Assembly (NCBI GenBank): GCA_000437855.1
Contig: FR902172.1
Span: forward strand, 1-20,039
DNA: 20,039 nt
Direction of reading: 5' to 3'
DNA from: Clostridium sp. CAG:567
GTDB taxonomy: Bacteria > Bacillota > Clostridia > TANB77 > CAG-508
A program made the translations under genes and the position numbers. The first letter of the stretch is position 1, and each line of letters starts with the position of its first letter. The notes under the pieces were generated by a model, which was given only the letters and a program-made list of their open reading frames with translations, was not told the DNA's origin and did no database searches. Positions 1 to 6,579 of this stretch are shown here, piece after piece.

Positions 1-55
1 ATCACTGGAATTTAGTTTTAAATTTAAGGTGTTATTATTATAAAGAGTAGATATA

Positions 56-84
56 TTGTTTTTTTAAAAAAATTATGATATAAA
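56..84 (+). promoter_or_regulatory. possible sigma-A promoter for the zincin-like gene
   Basis: TTGTTT at 56-61 and TATAAA at 79-84 are separated by 17 bases. Transcription would start close to the ATG at 91, which has no ribosome binding site. This favours translation starting at the ATG at 112. The -35 match is only moderate, and AT-rich DNA gives many such matches by chance. Confidence 0.35.
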
Positions 85-111
85 TAATTTATGAGAAAGG
101 TAACTTTATAT

Positions 112-1437
112 ATGACAAGAGAAGAAAAAAACAGGTTGCAAAGATTAGAAATAGAAAAAATTTTAAGATTTTTTAAAGATAATCAACTTGATATGAATAA
201 TACTGAAATGATAAATAAAATCAAAAATGCTATAACAAGAGTATTTGAGTTAGAAATAAGAGAAATGGGATATATATTTAATTCAAAAGGTAATATAAGT
301 AAAAATACATTTGAGTTGAAATTTGTAAATGACGATAAATTAACTTGGAGAGGAAGATATTTTTGCGGTAAAAAAGTAGAAAAAGGTATTGTTGTACAGC
401 AAAAACCACTTATTGAATATAATATATACCGCCTATGTCGCAAATTGACTAGTGACACCCAAGATATAAGAATGAAAGCATGTAGAGAACTGTTTAAAAC
501 AGTATTTCATGAAATTCAACATCACAAGCAATTTTTGATGACTATTTCAGATGTAAGTAGTAAAGAAGCCATAATGTATGCAAGAGATTTTGCAACACGT
601 GCATACTTGGAAAGAGTATGGTATACTAAAAATAGAAAAAAAGGAAATTATGATGGATTTGTAATTGAAAATAATGCTAATGAAGTTGGGTATAGAAGAT
701 ATATGGAAATTACAGGTGATACAGATGAGAGAATATCTGATTTGATAGATATTGAAATAGGAAAAATCTGGATAAAGGGATATAAAGCAAATATTGATTC
801 AAAAGATGGAAAAGTACATTATAATAGTGGAGGATTTAAAGAAAAAGATGATGTAATAATACCTATTATAGATAGTATAATATGCGAAAGAGGATTAACT
901 GATACGTTACTTATGTTTCCTATATTGCAAAAGGAATATAATTTAGATGGTAGTAAAAAAACAGCCTATGAATTAATAACTAATATGAATAAAGAAGAAG
1001 AAAAAATAAAAAGAGATTCTACATTATCTGAAAGAGAGAGAAGAAAGTTATTAAAAGATGGAAGAGAAATGTACTATGAATTGATATATAGGCAAATAGA
1101 AAAATGTACGACTAAACAAATAACAGAGCTCTCAACTCAAATAGGAAAACAAAATCTTATAGTGCTACTAGAAAATATTTCATGTTATTTTGAATGTGAA
1201 ATAGAAAGAAAATTAGAAAAATTAGAAAGAATGATAAGAGCTTTAGAAAAACAAAATAGATTATCATGTAATAATGAAATAAAAGATGAGACAGATAAAT
1301 TAAATGAACGACAATCTAAACTAAGATATATTCAACAATACCAAAGAAAAAGACTGCCTAATTATTATAATCAAAAAAGAGCGATTTTATCTTCTATTAT
1401 AAATCGGTATATTATTAGGGAGAAATATAAAAGATGA
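112..1437 (+). CDS. uncharacterised HEXXH-motif protein (putative zincin-like metallopeptidase)
   Basis: The gene encodes 441 residues from the ATG at 112, which has an AGAAAGG site 11 bases upstream. An in-frame ATG at 91 (448 residues) has no such site. I do not recognise the family by name. Residues 133-137 are HEIQH, inside a hydrophobic-flanked helix (LFKTVFHEIQHHKQFLM), the classic zincin zinc-binding and catalytic signature. About 50 residues later comes ENNANE (186-191), whose glutamates could supply a third metal ligand as in gluzincins. The remainder is charged and helical, and residues about 360-415 look like a coiled coil. No signal peptide or membrane segment is visible, so the protein is probably cytoplasmic. 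The reading frame seems to shift at its end (next entry), so the intact protein may have been about 50 residues longer. Peptidase activity is inferred only from the motif. Confidence 0.6.
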   Translation: MTREEKNRLQRLEIEKILRFFKDNQLDMNNTEMINKIKNAITRVFELEIREMGYIFNSKGNISKNTFELKFVNDDKLTWRGRYFCGKKVEKGIVVQQKPLIEYNIYRLCRKLTSDTQDIRMKACRELFKTVFHEIQHHKQFLMTISDVSSKEAIMYARDFATRAYLERVWYTKNRKKGNYDGFVIENNANEVGYRRYMEITGDTDERISDLIDIEIGKIWIKGYKANIDSKDGKVHYNSGGFKEKDDVIIPIIDSIICERGLTDTLLMFPILQKEYNLDGSKKTAYELITNMNKEEEKIKRDSTLSERERRKLLKDGREMYYELIYRQIEKCTTKQITELSTQIGKQNLIVLLENISCYFECEIERKLEKLERMIRALEKQNRLSCNNEIKDETDKLNERQSKLRYIQQYQRKRLPNYYNQKRAILSSIINRYIIREKYKR

Positions 1438-1594
1438 GACAGTTGAAAAAGTTGAAACTTCAAAATTAGGGCATGAGACAATATCTGAGCAAAATGATAC
1501 TGCCGGAAAAATTGAAGTGATTAATGTGATTAATAAGATGGAACAACAAATTAAAGAAGAAATAAAGCCTGAAGAAAGAGGAAAAAATGATTGA
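1433..1594 (+). pseudogene. acidic C-terminal tail of the zincin-like gene in a shifted frame
   Basis: Directly after the upstream stop (1435-1437), the frame beginning with GAT at 1433 stays open for 53 codons. It reads as a protein-like acidic linker (DETVEKVETSKLGHETISEQ and onward) and stops at 1592-1594. It has no ATG near its beginning. Removing one A from the AAAA run at 1429-1432 would join it in frame to the upstream gene as ...EKYKDETVEK.... Its stop overlaps the next gene's ATG by 8 bases, the arrangement expected of a translationally coupled neighbour, which supports this as the original end of the upstream gene. It could be a real one-base mutation, an assembly error, or a programmed shift. 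Confidence 0.5.
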
Positions 1595-2039
1595 TATAGT
1601 TTATGCTAATGCCTATAAAGAGGTTATAGAAGTGCTAAAACATGTTTCGAAAGAAGATTATGATAAAATTCCACAAGACAAAATAAATTTATTTAAAAAA
1701 TGTGCAAATGAGAATTATAATTTTACCTATGATATAAATAAAACATTAGATGAACAGAATGTTTCCAAAAAGGCTAAAACTATTATTGCAATTTTATATA
1801 GAGACTATTGGGCGACGGACGAACAAAGGAAAAAAATAAAAGCAAAAGAACAATATGATATAGAAATAATAGAAAAACAAAACAGAGAAAAATATAATCC
1901 AAAGTTTTTATTTAATAGAAAAGAAGTAACAAAATATAAGAATATTCAAAACTATGAAGATAATCAACTTATTCATTACAAAGATTCTTTTTTTAAAAAA
2001 ATATTTAATAAAATAATGAATTATATCAAACGAGAATAG
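1587..2039 (+). CDS. uncharacterised small charged protein (150 aa)
   Basis: The start ATG at 1587 has GAGG at 1578-1581, 5 bases upstream, and overlaps the stop of the shifted tail frame before it, so the two genes probably share a transcript. The protein is hydrophilic and helical, rich in Lys, Glu and Asn, with no signal peptide or membrane segment. A conserved-looking core runs over residues 55-80 (LDEQNVSKKAKTIIAILYRD and then YWATDEQR), followed by a lysine-rich, probably flexible C-terminal third. I do not recognise the family, and no catalytic motif is visible. Its pairing with the zincin-like gene suggests a joint function, which is inference from position only. A terminator hairpin follows. 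Confidence 0.6.
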   Translation: MIDIVYANAYKEVIEVLKHVSKEDYDKIPQDKINLFKKCANENYNFTYDINKTLDEQNVSKKAKTIIAILYRDYWATDEQRKKIKAKEQYDIEIIEKQNREKYNPKFLFNRKEVTKYKNIQNYEDNQLIHYKDSFFKKIFNKIMNYIKRE

Positions 2040-2060
2040 AAATAATAGAATTCAATAATT

Positions 2061-2088
2061 ATAAGTGAGAAGATGTTTTCTCACTTAT
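2061..2088. terminator. bidirectional terminator between convergent genes
   Basis: A perfect 11-bp inverted repeat (ATAAGTGAGAA at 2061-2071 and TTCTCACTTAT at 2078-2088) has a 6-base loop. A T-rich stretch follows on the plus strand. It lies between the convergent ends of the 150-aa gene and spoVAE and could serve both, although the minus-strand side lacks a clean T-run. Confidence 0.75.
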
Positions 2089-2090
2089 AG

Positions 2091-2477
2091 TTATTGTTTT
2101 TTAATTTTAGGTTTAGCTATAAGAGAAGCTAAATAACCGAAAAATACAGCAGCAGCTATACCACCAGCAGAAGATTTAACACCACCAGTAAATGCACCTA
2201 ATAAACCAGAACTTTTTACTTCTTGAATAGCACCTTTAGCTAAATTAGCTCCAAATCCAGTTAAAGGAACTGTGGCACCTGCACCAGCAAAATCAATTAA
2301 ATACTTATATATTCCAAGTCCACCTAAAATGGCACCAACTGTAACATATATTACTAGAATTCTAGCAGGAGTTAATTTGGTTTTATCAATCAAAAGTTGA
2401 CCTATTATACAAATAACACCACCAACAATAAAACATTTTAATAAACCCATTACATCAATACTTTGTATAAAATCCAT
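2091..2477 (-). CDS. spoVAE: stage V sporulation protein AE (SpoVAE, SpoVAEb type)
   Basis: This small integral membrane protein belongs to the SpoVA channel complex, which moves dipicolinic acid (DPA) with calcium across the inner forespore membrane during sporulation and out at germination. The start is the ATG at 2477-2475, preceded by TGGAGGT; the frame is open further upstream but overlaps spoVAD and lacks a better site. It gives 128 residues, normal for the family. There are about four hydrophobic segments, with the family-typical PLTGFGANLAKGAIQE around residues 72-87, then a glycine-rich stretch and a C-terminal helix ending in lysines. It is the last gene of the operon, 16 bases after spoVAD. 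In Bacillus this operon is transcribed by sigma-G. Confidence 0.93.
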   Translation of the reverse strand: MDFIQSIDVMGLLKCFIVGGVICIIGQLLIDKTKLTPARILVIYVTVGAILGGLGIYKYLIDFAGAGATVPLTGFGANLAKGAIQEVKSSGLLGAFTGGVKSSAGGIAAAVFFGYLASLIAKPKIKKQ

Positions 2478-2493
2478 AAATTTACCTCCAAAC

Positions 2494-3498
2494 TTAATTT
2501 TCAATAGAAACAGCATGAGCAATGCCTGGAATGCTTTCACCTTGTTGAGATGTTGTAGCATTAGTTAAAGCACCAGTAGCAATCAATAAAATTCTATTTA
2601 GTTTTTTATCTTTTAATAGTTTGAAAAAGTATCCTGAAAAAACTGTTCCAATACATGCACAACCACTACCACCGGAATGTGTATCTTGTTTATTTTTATC
2701 AAAAATTAAAACTCCACAATCATTATAGATATTTTTAATATTATATCCTTTGGTTTCAGAAAGTTCTGTTACAATTTCTTTACCAATATGACCTAAATCA
2801 CCAGTAATAATTGCATCATAATAACTAGGTTTTCTATTAGTATCTCTTAAATGAGTAATTAATGTGTCTAATGCTGCAGGAGCCATGGCAGCACCCATAT
2901 TGTTGGCATCTTTTATTCCCATATCTACAATTTTACCAGGGGTAATATGAGTAATAAATGGACCTTTTCCAGAATGTGATAAAATTGCAGCTCCCGAACC
3001 TGTTACTGTCCATTGTGATGTAGGTGGTCTTTGATTTCCTAATTCTAAAGGAAAACGAAATTGTTTTTCTGCACTACAAAAATGGCTTGAAGTGGCACAT
3101 AAAACATTATTTGCAGCTCCACTTTCTAGAAATATACTACCTAAACACAAACCTTCAACAAATGTTGAACAAGCACCAAATATACCGAAAAAAGGTATAT
3201 TTAATTCCCTAAGTCCAAAGCTAGAAGAAATACATTGATTTAATAAATCACCTGCAAAACAAAAATCTATTTTACTTGCAGGAATACCAGATTTTGTAAT
3301 TGCAAGGTTTACTGTTTCTTTTATAATTTTACTTTCAGCCTTTTCCCAAGTTTTTTCGCCCCAGAATTCATCTTCTAAACATTGATCAAAATATTTTGCT
3401 AAAGGTCCTTGACCTTCTTTAGGACCAACAATGCTTGCAACATCAGTTATTGTTGGTGGATTATCTAATTTTATTGTTTGTTCACCTAAACGTGTCAT
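2494..3498 (-). CDS. spoVAD: stage V sporulation protein AD (SpoVAD), DPA-binding subunit
   Basis: SpoVAD is the soluble, membrane-associated SpoVA subunit that binds dipicolinic acid and is needed for its uptake into the forespore. The 334-residue length matches the family (about 338). The protein has a thiolase/ketosynthase-like fold: FFGIFGACSTFVEGL around residues 103-117 matches the nucleophile-elbow region of thiolases, and the N-terminal MTRLGEQTIKLDNPPTI is typical of SpoVAD. In this family the fold is used for ligand binding, not condensation. The start ATG has AAGGAGA upstream. It lies 22 bases after spoVAC and 16 before spoVAE, so all are almost certainly co-transcribed. Confidence 0.96.
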   Translation of the reverse strand: MTRLGEQTIKLDNPPTITDVASIVGPKEGQGPLAKYFDQCLEDEFWGEKTWEKAESKIIKETVNLAITKSGIPASKIDFCFAGDLLNQCISSSFGLRELNIPFFGIFGACSTFVEGLCLGSIFLESGAANNVLCATSSHFCSAEKQFRFPLELGNQRPPTSQWTVTGSGAAILSHSGKGPFITHITPGKIVDMGIKDANNMGAAMAPAALDTLITHLRDTNRKPSYYDAIITGDLGHIGKEIVTELSETKGYNIKNIYNDCGVLIFDKNKQDTHSGGSGCACIGTVFSGYFFKLLKDKKLNRILLIATGALTNATTSQQGESIPGIAHAVSIEN

Positions 3499-3520
3499 AA
3501 ATTTCTCCTTGTTAAAAATA

Positions 3521-3967
3521 TTATTTTACAAAAAGTGTGGCAATTATACCGATTATTACAGACGAAGAAATGCCAAATACTAATACTGGACCTGCAACTG
3601 TAAACATTTTACCGCCAACACCCATTACATAACCCTCAGATTTATATTCTATGGCTGGGGAAACAATGGAATTTGCAAAACCAGTAATTGGAACTAATGA
3701 ACCAGCTCCAGCGAATTTACCGATTTTGTTAAAGATATTTAATCCAGTTAATATAGCTGAAAAAGCAATAAGAGTAATTGACACAACTGTTGAAGAACTT
3801 ACTTCGTCCATTCCTTTGAATTTACAAAAATTCATAATTATTTGGCCAATACAACAGATTAAACCACCTACCCAGAATGCATTAAAGCAATTTTTTAATA
3901 TAGGTGAGTTAGGAGATTTTTTATCAACATAGTTACTATATGCTTGTTTAGTTTCAATTGGTTTCAT
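3521..3967 (-). CDS. spoVAC: stage V sporulation protein AC (SpoVAC)
   Basis: SpoVAC is a membrane subunit of the DPA channel; in Bacillus it behaves as a mechanosensitive channel that releases Ca-DPA at germination. The protein has 148 residues, the family's normal length. A hydrophilic N-terminus of about 28 residues is followed by about four membrane segments, with the signature KFAGAGSLVPITGFANSIVS at about 83-102, which is paralogous to the SpoVAE motif. The start ATG at 3967 has an ideal AGGAGG. It lies 18 bases after the dodecin-like gene. The operon carries only the C, D and E subunits, the minimal set found in many Clostridia; spoVAA, spoVAB and spoVAF are not in the window. Confidence 0.95.
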   Translation of the reverse strand: MKPIETKQAYSNYVDKKSPNSPILKNCFNAFWVGGLICCIGQIIMNFCKFKGMDEVSSSTVVSITLIAFSAILTGLNIFNKIGKFAGAGSLVPITGFANSIVSPAIEYKSEGYVMGVGGKMFTVAGPVLVFGISSSVIIGIIATLFVK

Positions 3968-3985
3968 TTTATAATTCCTCCTTTA

Positions 3986-4198
3986 TTAATCTCTATCTCT
4001 GTCAATTATGAAAGATAAATCTAAATCAACATAATACTCTACTAATTTTTTTCCATCAATTTTTGCGCGTTGTTCAATAATTTTTACATTTGATAAATAA
4101 TCAATAGTTTTTGATGCTTCAGCTACAGCTTGTACAATAGCATCTTTCCAAGAAACAGTAGAGTACCCTGTGATTCGTAAATGTTTTTCAATTCCCAT
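3986..4198 (-). CDS. dodecin-like protein, first gene of the spoVA operon
   Basis: The ATG at 4198 has TTGGAGG upstream and gives 70 residues, the size of dodecins, which assemble into hollow dodecamers that bind and buffer flavins. The pattern fits: an N-terminal strand (KHLRITGYS), SWKDAIVQAVAEASKTI helix, then strands with the IEQRAKIDGKKLVEY turn. The two residues that classical dodecins use to hold flavin differ: the Trp of the LxWFEV segment is Asn here (LSNVKI), and the Gln of the FQVTMKVGF segment is Tyr (YYVDLDLSF). Flavin binding in the usual way is therefore doubtful. It lies 18 bases before spoVAC, so it is probably made with it. I found no convincing sigma-G promoter upstream. 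The family call is firm; the role in spores is unknown. Confidence 0.82.
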   Translation of the reverse strand: MGIEKHLRITGYSTVSWKDAIVQAVAEASKTIDYLSNVKIIEQRAKIDGKKLVEYYVDLDLSFIIDRDRD

Positions 4199-4299
4199 CT
4201 TTATAAACCTCCAAATTTTTTTGCTATTTATATATTTTCCAAAAAAATAAAAATTATACAAATTTAGTTAAATAGATTATAATTAATTACTAAATTTAC

Positions 4300-4328
4300 A
4301 TGACTTTTTTTGTACTTTAGTTTATAAT
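4300..4328 (+). promoter_or_regulatory. sigma-A promoter for the XRE regulator
   Basis: ATGACT at 4300-4305 and a perfect TATAAT at 4323-4328 are spaced by 17 bases. Transcription would begin near 4335, which excludes the ATG at 4333 as a start and favours the one at 4372. Confidence 0.6.
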
Positions 4329-4371
4329 AAAAATGAATATTGAACTTAAAGTCTTAAGAAGGGTAATGTAT

Positions 4372-4737
4372 ATGAAAAAAGTGGATAATAAAAACATTGT
4401 TATAGGTAATAAATTAAAACAGTTAAGAATAAGCAAAGGATATACACAACTAAAAATTGCTGAAATATTAGGAGTATCTCCTCAACATTATGGAACACTT
4501 GAAAGAGGAGTGAATGCTTTTTCATTGGAAAATATTTTAATATTATGTGATTTTTATAATATTACAATTGGAAGTATTTTTAGTGGTATAAAACAAGAAG
4601 AACGCAAAGGAAAAAAGGAAAGTGAAAAAATAGAAGATCAGATTGATGAATTAAATGAAGAACATAAAGATGTTATTATACATTTGATAAAATATTACAG
4701 ACAATTAGAAAAAAATCAGATTAATAGTAAAGATTAA
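4372..4737 (+). CDS. XRE-family helix-turn-helix transcriptional regulator
   Basis: The protein has 121 residues from the ATG at 4372, which has AAGAAGGG 8 bases upstream. In-frame ATGs at 4333 and 4366 are less likely because the promoter's -10 box ends at 4328 and the ribosome site is too close to 4366. Residues 11-70 form a Cro/C1-type DNA-binding domain: IGNKLKQLRISKGYTQLKIA, then EILGVSPQHYGTLERG as the recognition-helix region and the family-typical ENILILCDFYNI. The charged, helical C-terminal half (75-121) probably dimerises. The gene is divergent from the dodecin-spoVA operon across about 170 bases, so control of that operon is possible but unproven. Confidence 0.88.
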   Translation: MKKVDNKNIVIGNKLKQLRISKGYTQLKIAEILGVSPQHYGTLERGVNAFSLENILILCDFYNITIGSIFSGIKQEERKGKKESEKIEDQIDELNEEHKDVIIHLIKYYRQLEKNQINSKD

Positions 4738-4764
4738 AATTTTATTAAAAAACGAAGAAGAGTA

Positions 4765-4793
4765 TTCACTAAAATAGAAAACTATGATATATT
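4765..4793 (+). promoter_or_regulatory. sigma-A-like promoter for the GH18 gene
   Basis: TTCACT at 4765-4770 and TATATT at 4788-4793 are spaced by 17 bases. A start near 4800 places the TTG at 4792 outside the transcript and supports the ATG at 4822, which has GAGGAG 6 bases upstream. Confidence 0.45.
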
Positions 4794-4821
4794 GAATGTA
4801 GAAAAAACTGAGGAGAAAAAG

Positions 4822-6516
4822 ATGAGTAGAGTAGAGGAGAAAAAGCCAAAAACAAAATTAAAAATATTAGTAATTATTATTGCAATATTAATTCTTATAG
4901 CGATTGCTATTACAGCAACGTATGTTATAAAACGTAATTATATAGTAGAAAAAATAAATCAAACAAATTTAATTATAAATAATTCAAATGTTACTTCAAG
5001 TTTGAAAAAAAGCATATATAAAGAAAATGGTGTGATATATATTGCTAAGCCAGATATATATAATTTCTTTGACAATACAATAATGTATGATGAAAAATAT
5101 AATCAAATAATTACAGGTTCTGAAAAGGAAATTGCGAGTTTACCAATAGACAGCAAGCAAATACAAGTAAATAGTTCAAATGTAACAATAAAATCACCAG
5201 CAAAAATAATTGATGATGTAGCTTATGTTCCAATTTCTGAATTGAGTGAAGTATATAATATTAAAACCACTTATGTAGAAAGTAAAGACTTAGTATATAT
5301 TGATTCTTTAGATAGAAAACAAAAAATTGCAACACTTACAAAAGATTCAAATATAAAATATAAGCCAACTAACATATCTGCTACTTTAGCAAAAGCAAAA
5401 GCAGGAGATACCTTAGTTATAGCAAATAGAAGCGACTACCCAGTACCAAATGGCTGGACAAGGGTTAGAACGCAAGATGGAACTATTGGATATATAAAAA
5501 CAAATAAAATGGGAAAAGAAAATACAATAAGACAAACAATTCAAAGCGCACCTAAGGTTCAGGGAAAGGTAAGCTTAGTTTGGGATTATTATTCTGAATA
5601 TGTTTCAGCACCAACAAGAAATGGAAAAATAGATGGTGTAAATGCTGTGTCTCCAAGTTTTTTCTATATGAGTAATGAAAGTACAACTAAAGTATATACA
5701 AATATAGGAGAAGAAGGAAAACAATATGTAAATTGGGCAAAAGAGAATAACTACAAAGTTTGGCCAATGATTACAAATTCAAATATGAGTCAAACCTCTA
5801 AAATGTTAGGAGACTATAAGTTAAGAGAAAGTGTTATAAATCAAATCGTAGATTATATTACAGAATATAATTTAGATGGAATAAATATTGATTTTGAAGG
5901 AATGTATGAAACAGATAAAGACAATTTTTCTAGATTTCTAATTGAACTAAGACCTAGATTAAATGAAATAGGAGCAGTACTATCTGTAGATGTTACAGCA
6001 CCAGATGGTGCACCAGAGTGGTCATTATGTTATGATCGATATACATTAGGAAAGACTGCAGACTTTATAATGTTCATGGCTTATGATCAATATGGAGTAT
6101 CATCAACAACAGCAGGAACAACAGCAGGATGTGACTGGGTAGAAACAAATGTAAAGAAATTTTTAGGACAAGAAGAAGTTAGTGCAGATAAATTAATTTT
6201 AGGAATACCTTTTTACACAAGAATTTGGAAAGAGGTAAATGGAAATGTTACATCGGATGTTATTAACATAGGAAACATAGATAAGGTAATACCAAGTAAT
6301 GCACAGAGAAACTGGGATGAAAGTTTAAACCAATATTATGTTGAATACAAAAAGAATGGCGTAACATATAAAGTTTGGATTGAAGACGAAAAATCTATTG
6401 AAGCTAAATTAAACTTGATATCTAAATACAATTTAGGTGGAGCAGCTTATTGGGAATATGACAGATCGACAGAATCAGTTTGGAAATTGATATCAGAAAA
6501 AATAGGAATTAAATAA
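4822..6516 (+). CDS. membrane-anchored GH18 glycoside hydrolase with copper-amine-oxidase-N-like and SH3 domains
   Basis: The protein has 564 residues. A lysine-rich N-terminus is followed by one membrane helix (about 14-36), so the rest is probably outside the cytoplasm. Residues about 65-165 resemble the copper amine oxidase N-terminal-like repeat common in clostridial surface proteins (IYIAKPDIYNFF, VAYVPISELSE). Residues about 180-230 are a bacterial SH3 domain (WTRVRTQDGTIGYIKTNKMG). The C-terminal part, about 250-560, is a GH18 barrel: DGINIDFE at 352-359 is the DxxDxDxE motif, with Glu359 as the predicted acid/base, and MAYDQYG follows near 419-425. Related GH18 proteins (YaaH/SleL, YdhD) act on peptidoglycan or spore cortex, so wall or cortex remodelling is a reasonable guess. 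A terminator-like hairpin follows. Confidence 0.88.
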   Translation: MSRVEEKKPKTKLKILVIIIAILILIAIAITATYVIKRNYIVEKINQTNLIINNSNVTSSLKKSIYKENGVIYIAKPDIYNFFDNTIMYDEKYNQIITGSEKEIASLPIDSKQIQVNSSNVTIKSPAKIIDDVAYVPISELSEVYNIKTTYVESKDLVYIDSLDRKQKIATLTKDSNIKYKPTNISATLAKAKAGDTLVIANRSDYPVPNGWTRVRTQDGTIGYIKTNKMGKENTIRQTIQSAPKVQGKVSLVWDYYSEYVSAPTRNGKIDGVNAVSPSFFYMSNESTTKVYTNIGEEGKQYVNWAKENNYKVWPMITNSNMSQTSKMLGDYKLRESVINQIVDYITEYNLDGINIDFEGMYETDKDNFSRFLIELRPRLNEIGAVLSVDVTAPDGAPEWSLCYDRYTLGKTADFIMFMAYDQYGVSSTTAGTTAGCDWVETNVKKFLGQEEVSADKLILGIPFYTRIWKEVNGNVTSDVINIGNIDKVIPSNAQRNWDESLNQYYVEYKKNGVTYKVWIEDEKSIEAKLNLISKYNLGGAAYWEYDRSTESVWKLISEKIGIK

Positions 6517-6530
6517 AAAGGAATAAATTA

Positions 6531-6578
6531 AAAATCATTTCAATATAATAGAGCAAGCTATAATATTGAGGTGATTTT
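6531..6578 (+). terminator. terminator-like hairpin overlapping the next gene's ribosome binding site
   Basis: Nested arms pair: AAAATCA (6531-6537) with TGATTTT (6572-6578), and CAATATAATAG (6541-6551) with CTATAATATTG (6558-6568, one mismatch). The loop is 6 bases. The T-run continues to 6581. The 3' side contains the AGGTGA (6569-6574) that serves the next gene's TTG start at 6580, so termination and translation initiation compete for the same bases. Confidence 0.65.
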
Positions 6579-6579
6579 T

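Noticed and set aside
2494..3498. SpoVAD as a 3-oxoacyl-ACP synthase or thiolase enzyme
   Set aside because: The fold and the GACST loop resemble those enzymes, but N-terminal signature, length and the spoVAC/spoVAE neighbours identify SpoVAD.
3651..3932. Open frame of 93 codons on the plus strand, antisense to spoVAC
   Set aside because: It mirrors the spoVAC coding strand, has no convincing ribosome site, and the minus-strand product is a clear SpoVAC.
4199..4332. Sigma-G or sigma-F promoter upstream of the dodecin-spoVA operon
   Set aside because: GTATA-like and AATATA-like elements exist on the minus strand, but none matches the CATnnTA -10 consensus at proper spacing. The promoter may be diverged, so I do not annotate it.
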